Source of the DNA: Petrosia ficiformis | Lineage: Eukaryota; Porifera; Demospongiae; Haplosclerida; Petrosiidae | Assembly (NCBI GenBank): GCA_947044365.1 | Contig: OX345636.1 | Coordinates: forward strand, 56,337,746 to 56,401,745 | Reading direction: 5' to 3' | Length of the DNA: 64,000 bases | Shown here: positions 26,643 through 41,100 of the stretch, in pieces | Numbering within the stretch: position 1 is the first letter of the stretch | Layout of the letters: the number at the start of each line of letters is the position of its first letter | Program-made: the position numbers and the translations under genes | Notes under the pieces: generated by a model | Database searches by the model: none | What the model saw: the letters and a program-made list of their open reading frames with translations, nothing else | Told to the model about the DNA's origin: nothing

Positions 26643-29600
26643 TAAACCCCGTGGAAAGCAATTATAGGGATGGCCCTACGGGCCATAAAAAAGAAGGGCT
26701 AAGCAATACTGGAAATTATTTGTTGTACTTGTATTTTATAACTACACATAGTAGCCACATTCATTAGTGATAATAATTATCTTAACTAATAAGTTCTAGT
26801 GTTGCTTAGACTTCTCTCATGTAGTCTGTTCTCTTGTATTTCAATCTTCATTCACTGGATCATCATTCTGTTTATATTAAGTTTCTGATGATCTACTTTA
26901 TTATAATATTTAGTATATGATCAATGATATAACAAAACATTCACATATTATCCATTGACTACATTACTGATATGAATGTACACTTGAATTGAGCTAATTA
27001 TAAACCTGATACTATTTAAATATCATTAAAAGGACATTGTTTGTATAAATTATAATTATATGTAAATTATGTATAATAATTATCTCTTGGTAGAGATGTT
27101 TACATGTTAGTTTTCATAAACTCATCTTTAGGAATTTACTGTCACAAACTTATTATATTTAGGAATCTATTATTAAATTATATTCATAATATTTTATACA
27201 TAAGTATGTACATGTAAATATACTGTATAATTATAATATAGATAATAAGTGTGATTATATTTTACAGATAATTATAATCACATTATAATTGCTTCATTAC
27301 ATGTCATTATTTACAGGATGGAGATACAGCTCTGGATTTAGCAAAAAGATTTCAAAAGGAGGAATGTGTGCAATTACTAGAAGAGGCTAGGGTGTGTAAA
27401 ATTATGTAATTTTCATTACTTGTCATAACATGAATATATGTATAATGTGTAATTACATCACTACACTATCAGAGTTTCATTTAGAGGGGGGGTGTGGTGG
27501 GAGGGGTCATTTGCCCCCCTTGCTAGAGTTTTGCACATCTTAGATTTTTTGCCAATATGCACACTATTATAGCCCTGTATGTCCCCCCTCTAAAATCTTT
27601 CAAATTCACACTTCAACAAATTTTCTAAATGAAACCTGACCATCATAGTTTTTGATAAGTTTTGAAGCATGGGCCAAATTGGCTCAAAAATGTTTAGTGT
27701 GTGCGCATTGGAAAAACATCTTGAGCCAATTAATAAAGACTTAATGCTGTTAGTGACAATATAATCATAATTAACTTCGCCACTGGCTTGAAGAGAGAAC
27801 TGTGAAGTGTCCAAAAAAGAAGCTCCATGGGCCAGTGGTGCACCATATATGCTTATCGAAAACACTGCTGTCCATACTATATACCCGTATGGGTATACAT
27901 TTTCAAGGTGTTTAATTTTCGCATTTTCAGCTTTTGTAGGGGTTTCATTTTCGCGGTTGGAATAATTATTATTTACCCATTTGCAATTGTTCCCATTTAT
28001 GGGCATAGTGCAATAGAAATTTGTTGACATATTCTGATTCCAAATATAGGATGAAATCATGGAATAAAAAAGAAACTGACATGCTCACAACATGAAGATG
28101 TTTATTTAGTTTAAAGCAGCCCAAAAATCAAAGCTACATGTACTTGCCTAACAAAAGCGATAAAGAGATGCTAATTGTGGGTGTTGGCACTAGACTACTA
28201 AACACTCACCTTGCTGCTTTCCTGTAGCCATCGAAGCATGTTTGTTGTATATACAGCTTTCTTAGATGGTCTTCTGTCTAATTAAGTGGGTTAAAAGTCA
28301 CTGGTATTTAAAATGCAGAAGTTATGCAGGTGAGTATAGAGGTGGGCGTAGCCCTGGAACTATTAAATTTTCAAGCGCTCACCTTACTCTCTTCCTGCTG
28401 ATAATGAAGCATTGGACAATCACTTGTGAAGGCACAATTTCTGACAAAGGAACATTGGGATCCAAAACATCATCAACAGGACGAAGGTATCTGAGCAAAG
28501 CCATGTTTGTACATGTTTCACACTCGCGTACACGTGTAAAAAAAGTGGGTGTGGCATAAAAAAATTTCCTGAGAATTTAATTTTGTGGGAGCCAAAGCAT
28601 AGCGAAAACAGCGAAATTTAGTCCCCCTCAAAAATTTATACCCATACGGACATTTCTGATTACCTACATAATATAGTTCTACCACACAATCTATTGCTCT
28701 ATGTGTACAATATTTATACATTCCTAATCATATAAACCTACTCATATTTGTATAGTGATTATGTTTATTATTAGTACATTAAAAAGTCTGATTCTGTTAC
28801 TAGTATTGAGATTTGGTAATTATTTCCTTTTAGAAGAATCAAAAAGTTGATAAGCATTTGGATAAACCTGGTAAGTAAATATGATATTGTTTTATTGGTT
28901 ATATACACATGTACATGTAGATTGTATTATTAGTAATTGTTGTAATGATTGTAATAGTTATCAGGTCTGGTCTTTGGCCGTGTTGTGTCAAGCACTTTCT
29001 AGGCTTAAGCACAGTTTATGAAGTTATTTAATTGAAGTGCTTCAAAGCCCTTTGTCAATTTAAGCACAAGTGGTTGTGTTAGCATTTAAGCACAATTGAT
29101 AATTGTCAGTGCTTGTGCTTACGTCTTTTGTAGTTATATGTACATGTATATTCTGCAAATATTCATATTGACCACTTTTCCTTGCAACTAAAATGGTATA
29201 CAACTTTCAGACCCTTATCAGCACATGTGTGATAGCAGGTGTATGATAAAAACAATGGCAGCTGTAGTAGCAAAGAAGCTACCCATAATATTTGAACAAT
29301 TAATGTTTATTAGGTCTAATTAAATACCTACATGTATTATAACTGTTGCTAGTTTAAATGATTTCATTGAAAATGCTTTAAAGTAATTAAGTACTCTAAC
29401 AAAGGGCTTGTGCTTGTGCTTGTATTTGGGCTTGTGCTTATGCTTATGCTTATGCTTGTACTTGTGCTTGTATTTGTACTTGTGCTTGTACTTGTGCTTA
29501 TACTTGTGCTTGTGCTTGTACTTGTATTTGTGCTTGTGCTTGTGCTTGTGCTTGTACTTGTGCTTGTACTTGTATTTGTGCTTGTGCTTGTGCTTGTACT

Positions 29601-32600
29601 TGTGCTTATACTTGTACTTGTGCTTGTATTTGTGCTTGTGCTTGTGCTTGTGCTTGTACTTATACTTGTATTTGTGCTTGTGCTTATACTTGTACTTGTG
29701 CTTATACTTGTGCTTGTGCTTGTACTTATACTTCTACTACTTGTGCTTGTGCTTATACTTGTACTTGTGCTTATACTTGTGCTTGTGCTTGTACTTATAC
29801 TTCTACTACTTGTGCTTGTACTTATACTTGTACTTGTGCTTGTATTTGTACTTGTGCTTGTATTTGTGCTTATACTTGTACTTGTGCTTGTATTTGTGCT
29901 TGTGCTTTTGTGCTTGTACTTATACTTGTACTTGTGCTTGTATTTGTGCTTGTACTTGTACTTGTACTTGTGCTTGTATTTGTGCTTGTGCTTGTGCTTG
30001 TATTTGTGCTTGTGCTTGTACTTATACTTCTACTACTTGTGCTTGTGCTTATACTTGTACTTGTACTTGTGCTTGTACTTGTGCTTATACTTTACTAACT
30101 AACCTTGGACATCTTCGAGGTGTTGTTGCCATATTTAACAAAGGCATGGATATATGAGTGTTTTAAAAATAGTAACAGATGGTCAAACAGATACATGTAG
30201 TTTCACCAGTTTAATGAAATGCGTGGTCGACTGTCGCTCAGGACTACTCTTTCGCTTTCTTGTCAACTCTGGGCTCCTCTTTGTATTAGTTGTATTACTT
30301 GTATTACAAGTGCTTTGACCAAATGTTGCTTAACGTCATTAACAAGGAAGTTAGACTAGCACAGGTTGCTAATATTAACCAGCTCCCTGGGACCGACGGC
30401 AGAGGGGATGTTGAACACCTAATTTTCTGAGGGTACAACTGAGTACACTCATAGGCAAAAAAAGGCTAACCCTAGTGGGGCTTGAACCTGCAACTTTTCA
30501 TAATTCACTTTAACCAGCGAGACCACTAGTACCGTCCTATTAGTTGTATTACTTGTATTACTTGTATTACTTGTATTACTTGTATTAGTTGTGTTGATAT
30601 GAGGGTTGTATTATAATGCACATTTCAAAGAACGCTATTTTTTCCATTGCAGATGATATCAAAAGTGATATTTCCAAGCAAGATGAACCAAATGTGAAGA
30701 AGCCAGATGAAACAATACCAGGTACTAAATGTAGTGTCTTTATAAAACAAATAGTACAGTATGACTGAGTAGCATCACGAGTACATGTATCTCTTTCTGT
30801 ATTTTAACTTAATATGATGTGTTATAAACTCTACTATTAAATTCACTATTAGTAGAATGCTGTATTTGTAATTAAGATATAAATAGTTACCACTCTTCTT
30901 AATAGTTCCTATACATAGAACTATTGTATTACATGTATTATTATCAATACATGTATTGAGAATGTCTATAGATGCATTGAAATTTCAAACTTACTCTAGT
31001 GTGACTTGGCCATGGAAAGTAGAGTATAATGAATATCTGTTATTAGTTTCAATTATCATAGGTTATTGGTAGAAGAATACATTTTGTAATAAGTAGATGA
31101 TGTCAACTTTCATACCTTAAGTCTGCTTTTAATTGCATGTACTAATTTTAGCAAATTTAGCAACTAAAATTATTATGTGCTAATAATATATTTAGTGATT
31201 AGGCAAATTAGGTGTGGCTCAGAAATTCACTAAAATTATACAATGCCATGATAAACACGAGCATTTAAAAATCACTGAGTTTAGTGGATGCAGTAGGCTT
31301 TGGTATTTAGCACATCACAATAGTTATGTAAACAATGTGAGTACTACAACAACAATAAATCCACTTGTATCATCAGCATTGAATGTATCAACAGCCACTC
31401 GTGTCAATAGCCACTTGTATCAACAGCATTGCTATGTCTTTTTTTCTTACTCCCTCCACTATAACATCATGTAGTGCTACAGTTCATCTAATGATATTCA
31501 TAAACATGATCTTCCACTACTATGTCCTGATTCATTTCAGTATACCAAACACAGTGTTTTAATAGTGTGTATAGTAGTAGAATGTAGTAGTGGTTGATAT
31601 ACATGTAGTAGGTGTGCTTATTTTAATATTCAAATTACTAAACAATCATGTTTATATTACTATTAATTTTGTAATTGCTGCCAATATCTGATTCATTGAT
31701 ATCTCATGTTTTCAGTTGGAATTCAATAATGAAACATTCTTCTCTCTCAATCCCTAGATACCCCATTTTCTCCAGAAATTCAGGCTTCTCTGATCAGCGC
31801 TCTAAAAGAGGGATCTGGTGATGCTAATGTGTGTCTTTTACTAATGCATGGGGCACCAGCGGTAGGTAAATCTAGCGTTTGTCGTGTACTACAAGGACTT
31901 CCGCCTTTACCAAAACCCCAGCAGCATAGCACAGACGTTTTCGAGAATCCAGTTCGATTAATCAAAACGGGTCGCTTTTCTCTAACATCTGAAGCAGTAC
32001 TAGAACATGTTGACGAGACGAAATTAATGGGAATGATTGCTTCCCATATTGTGGAAAAGGAAGAGGAGGAAAAACACAAATCAACAGCACCATCTCAGCC
32101 ATCCACTAAAAGTGAAAATCGAGACAAACATGCAGAAACACAAACTCCGACTGGTATTGTGCAACATGTTCCAAGTGGAACCTCCCCAGCAAAGAAACAT
32201 CCAACCTCACAGCCAATGTCAGATGTTCTTAGAGGTATTGCCAAGCTGAAGAGAAAAGGGAAATCCTCCTCTGATCTTTTCAAAATTGCCTGGTTTCTCA
32301 TAATGGATTCTGGTGGTCAGCCTCAGTTCACTGATGTACTTCCTCTTATGTTCCCAAAAGTGTCGCTTCATCTTGTAGTGATTCGTTTAGATGAGACGTT
32401 AGATGATAAGCCATTGGTTCGTTACCTCGTTGCTGGTGAAAACAAATATAAGCTCCCAGAAAATCTTGCACTGTCTAATCTACAAATGATACAGAGGACA
32501 TGTGAACTAGCTGAGGCCGCTAGAATCTCTAGTCAGAAGAAAGGTCATCCATGGGTAATGGTCATCGCAACACACTTAGATTGCGACTGTTCTAAAGAAT

Positions 32601-35086
32601 CTTTAGAAGAAAAAAACCGTCGCCTTCGAGAGCTGCTTAGGAGATACAAGTATGTCCTTATAACCAAAAGTAAGGATGAAGTGATTTTTGCCATGAACGC
32701 AATGGCACCCAAAGGACAGGAACGTGATGAGTATACACGCTTACTCCAAGACCACGTTCTGAATGCTCCAAAGGTTCACGAAGATATTCCAGTTCCTGTA
32801 CGATGGATGGTATTCCACTTGGAGCTTAGTCGATGCTCTGACGAGGGTGTGGTGGAGAAATCAGTTTGCTTGGAGGTAGGAGCTCGAATTCAGATGCAAA
32901 ACGATGATGCAATGAATGCTGTCAAATACTTCGATTTAGTTGCCTTACACATGTACTTGCCTGATAAGCTTGGGAATCTGATCTTAACAAGTTTTGACCC
33001 ATTTGTTTCTCGACTCTCTCTAGTACTAGCTGCCTCTTTCACCATGCCAAGAGCTGGTCCAATCAGTGAAGATCGTGAAAAGCTAAGGACCACCGGTATT
33101 CTAACAAAAGAGTTTGTAGAAGAATTGTTTCGTGGGAAGTTCCACCCTCATCCATTCACGGTAGATAAGTTTTTCGCTCTCCTCGAATACCTACGAATTG
33201 CCGTCCAGATTGAAAAAGATACATATTTTATACCCTGTGTCTTACCATTGGATGACCCTAACCCTGTGAAATTTGTCAAAGAGTGTTCTCCTGCATTGCT
33301 AACTTGGGGCAAAAATGTTCTTCCTCAAGGGTTTTTCCCTGCTTTAATCGTGCAGTTGCTTCGAAGGAAATCTGCTCCACATTTTCGTCCTTCCCGTGGT
33401 GCAAAGCAACTTAGACGTGCAGTTTACCTCAATTCGCAAGATGGTGCTCTTCTTGTCGTTGATCAAACCTCGTGGTTTGAGTTGTATTTTTCTGGTGAAA
33501 TCTTGAAATTTCCTCTCATGTTAGAAGCAGTAGAAGAATCTTCACGTCGTCTCGCAGATAGAATGAAGATTCATGGCTATGGAGAATTAATCCGTGGTGT
33601 TCGGTGTCCAGGTGTTAGTTGTGATGCTCCTTTTATTCATCCTGGTAAAATACTTCCACAATGTAATATGGCAGAGTGTACTGAGATGGAAGCTTACCGT
33701 TTCGAATTGTCACCAAAACAGAAGCATTGGATCAAATCAAGTTCAGGTAAATATAGTGTCTTTCTATATAATTATACTGAAATAATGTTGTTTGTCTCAT
33801 TGATAATAGTGTCTGTTATAATAATTATTTTATTAATATTATATATTATAGGTGCTTCCCCTGATGCAAAACAAGGTTACAAGACACCCTCAAATCAAAG
33901 TGAAGGTATGTTTTACAATACTATAATAATAATTAGATAATGGGTTATTAGTGGGGCCAGACAATAATCTGAAATTAATTGAATGCTAGTTGGTAAATAG
34001 TTATACATTTGCCAATCATAACTACAATGAAGGTTCTAAATAACTTTCCATTTTAGCTTCTTGTGTTTCCCTTGTATGCTCCAGCTGTACTTGCATGTGG
34101 GGTTGTTATGGGGAAATGGTATCTGATTTATAAATACTCCTCCCTAGGGCCTGCAGCAATCAGGCGCCAGCTTATATTATGCCGAAATAATGTTGTTTGT
34201 CTCATTGATAACAGTGTCTGTTATAATAATTATTATCATTATAGGTGCTTCCCCTGATGGAAAACGAAGTCACAATAGTACCCCCTCGAATAAGAGTGAA
34301 GGTACATGTATGTTTTATAATACCATGTTTCAATGACGGGTTATTAATAGACAAGACAATTATTTGTTTTGTTTCTGAAGGTATAATCTTTTATTAATGC
34401 TATGTACATGTATATAATTATTTATACATGTGATGATCATAACCCTAACAACATTTTAAGCAACATACCCATTTTAGCAGTAAATATTCAAGTAAACACC
34501 TGATCTAGCTGCATTGTTTTAAATTTGATGCTCTTAACGGGAATTACATAGCATTGTAGGGGCGAGCCTGAGGATCTTTTAGTGTATGGCTGAAATAATA
34601 CATGGGTATATGCTACGATTATACAAAAAAAAATGAAACAGACCTTCTGGTTTAATGCTTATTCATATTGTTACAAACAAAATAATAATTGAGAAGGATT
34701 TGAACCAGCTCCAAAGCACGTTGCAAAAATAAAACAAGATATATAAAGAAAAAAGTATCCCTATGACTGCTTTGTGGTGTCCAGCATTCAGTAATTATGG
34801 CTAACTTTATGATGCCTGAAACACATCAGCCTATCATAGTTATTATTTTGTTTACCTACTCTGTTTACCTTTTAAAGAACCTTTTAGAACTTTAGGAATA
34901 TATTTCAGGTAGAATAGCTAGCTATTAGTTCCAGTTTGTACGTAAGCTACACAGCTTTCTTTCTGCTGGTCTGTAGAGCTTGAGTGCGCGTTCTTTTACG
35001 CACCATGCCCATTAATTGACCGAGCCCCCGGGAATGACGTAACTTCCTTAACTACGTGTACAACACATACTTGCGCAAGTCACACA

Positions 35087-35121
<35 letters not shown>

Positions 35122-38100
35122 TGAACTTGTGGGAAAGCAATCATAGGGATGGCCCTACGGGCCATAAAAAAAAGATAACCAATCATGATCCAAACCAGGG
35201 TCACCCTGCTCCAAACAAACAGCGAAAAAAAAAAAAAAAGATAACTGAGTGGGATTCGAACCAAGGACCCTTAACTCTATGCAAATGTTCATTCATTTCG
35301 TTCTTTCAATCACATGTTCTGGTAACTACACTAAATCAGGCTCATTCGGGTTCACCCCAACTATACTGGAAAAATAACACATCCTTAAATCACACTGCAA
35401 GCTGATGTATTTCAAACCAACTTTTTGGTCATATTGGCCTATGCCCAACATTTACTTAAGTCTTAATTACAGTGTAATTATTATTATTTTATACTTATTA
35501 CAGATCACTATGCAGTTTCACAGACTCTAGAAACAGGTTAATAACTAATAATGTTTAAAAGCTATTTCACATTTTTCATATGTATCTATAGTAATTCATA
35601 ATCATTAATTTGTGATTCTTTTGCTACACAAGTGTACTATAGAATATAGACCCCAAGCCATACATTGTACATTCTTGCATCTAAAGATTTGCTTACACTA
35701 ATGGAGGATAGCAATGGTTGCTATGTAATTAATTGATATTAATTGGATATTAGTTCACATGGAAAGGGGTCTATATAGTATTATAATTATATTATATGTA
35801 ATATATAAAGTTTATAATTGTAGCATATATTTCCTTATTCTAGTGTTTGTGCATGTGTTACTAATTGCTAATTATCACTATAACAGTGCATACGTTATAA
35901 TTATTATATACATTTCAACTTACATTTAGGTTCTGAAGATGTTCAAGCACACACCGAAATGAGTAAAGTGTAAGTAATTTGAGACTGTGTTTATACTGTA
36001 CATCTAATTTCCACCATAGTGTGGAACAAAGACCAATGACTTTTGCTCAAACATAATTTATAATTTCTACTTAAAGTTAAAAACCTAGTGATTACAAGTT
36101 CAGTTGAACAATTAATTCAAATATTCCATGATTTCATTGACCAATATATATTATGTGCAATTTAAGCATGTACATAACTCTAGTTATAATTATAATTACA
36201 GATTCCCTATGAAGAGAACACATGAAGATACTATTGAGTCTCATAAGAGAAGAAAAGAAGAAGAGCATATGCCAGTACGTGAATGTGTTGAACAGAAGAG
36301 ACATCATCAAGACAGCTATGATTCCCAACTTAATGTAAAGAAACCAAATTTAGACATTCAGGGGCCTCTTCAAACAAGTTCATATGGACAGTCAAAACCA
36401 GGCATGTATAATATCTACATAACCATATATACTGTCTGCATTAGTTAATGATAATTATTCACTGTGAGTAATAAATAGACAAAGGTATAGTTATACTATC
36501 ATAAATATGTAATGTGAACATGCTATTATTACAAGCAAAGCATAGTGTGGGCGAGCCTGAGGATGTTTTACTTTGTGCCTGAAATAAGCATATGGATAAC
36601 CAGATATACAGAAAAAAAGTATTCCTATGACTGCTTTATGATGTCTAGCACAACAATCATTCCGGACTTTATCATGCCAGAAACACAGCCTATTATGGTT
36701 ATTATTTTGATTACCTACTCTCCTTACCTTTTAAAGGACCTTGCAGAACTTTAGGAATAAAACCCCATGGAAAACAATCATTGGGATGGCCCTACGGGCC
36801 ATAATAATGTACATGTATATGTATATGCTACTAAAACATATTGATGTTGTTACAAAAGAAAAAAAAGATGATAGAGAAAGGATTCAAACCAGTTCCAAAG
36901 CATGTTGTTACAAAAAATAAAAAGGGTGACTGAGTGGGAGTCAAACCTAAGGCCCTTAGTTCTATGTAAAAGTAGCCAACATACTGCATAACAGGACGGG
37001 AACGTCTGGAGACTCTCATCACAAAACTGTGGCTCTGGCTCTTGAGCTACATTATACAATGACTCTGAGCAAAGTTTACATGTCAAATCGATTCTGTACT
37101 CTATCATAGAACCAGGTAGCAAGGAACATATCAACAGCTATCATCAGACATCACTGTGCACAACAGAGCGCTTGCTCTATCCATTACTAAGTAATTATTG
37201 ATAAATTAATTAGTTAATTTTAGTTAATAACCTGATTATGTCACAATATAGTTTGAGAGTTTCCAGATGTTTGGTCCTGTCCTGTATTAGACCACAGTAT
37301 GAATTATTCCTTTTGATGTAATGATTTGTCTTATATGGATGTTCTTGTGAATAAAATTAGAAAGTCTGTGTTGTAGGGTTGGACACTCCTTTGTGGGTTT
37401 GCCCACGAAGGGATGACCAACCCTAGAACACAGTCTCATATGCTCCTGGTAATGTAACTGAATGTACTTGTGGTGCTGAACTCTTGACAAATCAGTGTAT
37501 TCATAATGTCTTACTAGAAAAAGCCTACTTAGACCTTATTGAATATAATTATTGATAATAATGTTTCAAATATCAAAATAGACAGTAAATGATGAACAAA
37601 GTTAAATTAGTATTGAGAAATGGGTCTGTAGCAGGCAATATGATGGCAAAATCAGTTATGCCCAAAGTTAAGAGTAAAAGTCACATTAGTAGATCCCATA
37701 ATATTAAGTACAGGTCCAGTGAAGGGCTTTATTTCTAGACTGACAGGTTTCATATCCTCAATATTTTCCTTGTTTTCTTCAATATTTCCTAATGAAAGTG
37801 AAGCAACTGGCTTAATGTGTTCTTCCTGTACTAGAGTAGAACGATTTAGTACATGAGAGGTGACGTGCTTTAGGTTTTCTGTCACACGTTTGTATGAATG
37901 AACTGAATCAGAACTACGATGTCTTGTACGTTGCATAATGAGCTGTTCGTCAACACCTACTTCAAACAGCCTTGTAGCTGCAGTGGCACAGCACATAATG
38001 AGTGGTTTGTGAAATAACCCTGGAAACCAGCAGCTGTACAAATATGTGAAACAGTATTTGTCAGCAGGTTGTGTCCAATGGGCACTTTCTGATACCAAAT

Positions 38101-41100
38101 ACAGTTTTTTGGATGGATGAATGCACTGCAAAAACAAAATAGTTAAAATAACTAATTTAATGGTTAGTACAGTTGCAAGGATTTAACAATTAGTTTGTTG
38201 CTCATGATAAATACATATAATACCATAGATACTATGTACTAATTATATTCAATAACAATTGAAGCTATATAATTTTAGGGTGCTGTCTACTCATATTTCA
38301 TGTCAAAGGTTTGGTATAATTTATACTAAAGTATATGTAATTGTATCTGGCCATCAAAAGGATTTGTAAACCCGTAAACACATAATTTAATTATGCATTT
38401 CAATATTTGGTGCACATTATGTCGTAGTAACATCATGCATGTAGCCACAACATCCTCTATGACAATTGACAATCTAAATTGGAACTCATGCTTTTCCTTG
38501 CAACTGTACTAACCAATAAAATGGTTATTTTAACGATTTAGTTTTTGCAGTGTGGCTTCAGGTAAAATGCACCAGCTGGTCTATCTATTGGACACTTACT
38601 ATTGTACAATTTGTACAACCTTATCAAGCACCTACTTGGATCACTGGTATTAGCGTAATGCACAGTTTCTTCCTGTGCTAGTTTTTGATTCTTTAAACCA
38701 CCTTGATTGGTTTTAGAAACTTCAGGAGTATATACCAAAAAAGGAATTCCTTCAACTAATTTCAATTGAGAGGGGTGATGACATAGGCAACGATGTTCCA
38801 CTCCTCCCCTCCAGTGTAATGACATTGGCTTTTCGAGATATGTACTCCCCTGTAGTCTGTAATTCCTTCATCTTACTGTCCAAAATGCCTCTAAAACTTT
38901 CAAAGACAGGATCACTAAAGAAGTTGATATCAGCTCTATCATGGAACTTCATGTTTCTCATTAAGCCACAACAGATTTGATACAATGGATTAGAAGGATA
39001 ATCTGTTCCATCCTGACGTTTTACTTCCAACACAAACCGACTCAGCCAATAATTAATAGCAAACACAGGCATTTGAACCACATCTTCAACTAGTGCTTGG
39101 CCTTCTTCTTCAACAACTGATCTCTGTTTGCCCAATCACGCCATATTCTAACAGCCCAGTCAGTATTTTCTTAGTTTTTGCTGGCACTCCACTTTCCTTA
39201 ACTGAAACCTGTTCTGATGTCATAGGAGGAGCAAAAAGGGAGCAAAACGTGGCAATCTTCGTTTAGTGTTAACTTCTGTGTTTTTTTTGTGGTATAGAAT
39301 CAAGGCGAGGTGATTTCCTCCTAGCAGCTGTACTTCCTTGAGCTGTGGATTTACGTTTTGGAGACCTGGGTTGCTTAGGACCTTTACTGATGTTTTGTAT
39401 AGGTACCGTTTCACTGCCTGCCGCCACTTCATCATCATGTGAGTATCTAGATTCTTCTTCATACATCAAAGATGCTTGAAGATACAAATCATCCTAAAAG
39501 TCATCATTAATAAGTGAAGGGCTAACTAAAATTCCCTTCTTGAGCAATGTTTGTAGCAATATTTTCCTCCATAATTTGCTGACTTCAAAAAACAATGATT
39601 CAATAATTATGGCTGAATATATGCGAGTAATGTTAGTATACTAACAATATAATGAATAATGTGTCAATAAATGGCACAAAAATGTGGCCTAAGTTAGTTA
39701 GATACCTGTCACAGGTTTCTTAGTGATTTAGACCACCTCGGGATTTTTTATATAGTTACCTCGCCTCCGCCTCGGTTACTATATAAACAATACCTTATTG
39801 GTCTAAATCAATTAGAAACCTGTGACAGCTAGGTATCTAATCTGTACTCACTGACACACAGTGATGTAGCTATGAATATAATTATTATACCAAAATGAGT
39901 GAAAATAATAATCATTGTATATTTAACATTTATGAATATAAATATCAAGATGATGAAAGAAGTGGATAAGGAGTAACACATACTTGTTTGAGGATAGGAA
40001 AATGTTACAGACGGTTGTTAAAAGTAGACCGACAGTTATCCCTACGAGTTCTGTTCTCTTTGTGGGAGCCTGAGCAAGTGTTTAACTGGATGAAAGTGTC
40101 TGTTAGTTGAATGGAAATAACTCTGCAGAAACTGCAGAAACTTTTGCAAGAAAGTCAGGGTAGGAGCAGTTGACAGAAAACTCACCATCAAACTGAACAC
40201 AGTTCTTTAGGGTATAAGCCTTATGTTTTGGATCCCAACAATTCTGTAGTGACCTCGTCTCATGATGCAGAAAATTAAGAAATTATACCCACCATTCGTC
40301 CTTATCACACTACCATATAAGGAATTACTGCTGCACCCCACTTACAAAACATGAATAGCTATGTTATACGCTCCTAGTTGTATGGGCTCCTGGCATTACA
40401 TATACATATGTGTACGTGCACTAAGAGCTGGCTGGCTGGCTTGCCGACAAACACAGTATTCTAACCTTGTGAGCTTTAGGATGAGCTATAGTGTCCTGTC
40501 TTTTGCTTAGCTCAGATGATATGAGTTCCATCATGAACATTCAGAGGCTATCAACCTGTAACAGCGTTGGAGGCACTGTGTTTCCAAAACAGACATTCCT
40601 CAATTAAAACGACCTATTCTGAATGTCTGCTGTATTTATATAGAGGGGAGGGGGCACTGCCTCCAATGTGCCATCTCAGCTGGGGATCTCCCGTTAACTC
40701 TGGTTAATAATTATTATTAATACATGTAAGTATATAGTTCAACACTATGGAAAGCAATCTTTGGAATGGCCCTGTGAGGCATAAAAATTCATTTTGACAT
40801 TAATGTTATTAACAATAAATATTAACTAGCATATAATTATAATTGTAACTATTGATGTCACTAATAATAGGTGCGTGCATAATTTATATGTATCTACTTA
40901 CTGGTTACTTTTAGGTACCTCCCATGAAGTCTGCCAAAATTTAATAATTATCATTCATGCATTGTAGAAATTTATGCATGTATGTTTGCTATACATCTTG
41001 TTATCAATCGGGTAATCCTGAATCTTTGCTGGTTATACTAGAAATACTAACTGTTTATTTGAGTAAAATGTATTATATAATACAGATATTTTTTATGGTT

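Noticed and set aside
28266..28559. 97-aa plus-strand frame
   Set aside because: Inside the CCGTATGGGTATA inverted-repeat element; no homology recognised and no splice context.
29408..30157. Open frames of 249 and 230 residues made of C/L/Y or L/V/F repeats
   Set aside because: They are the translation of a hexamer minisatellite; several frames are open at once because the period is a multiple of three.
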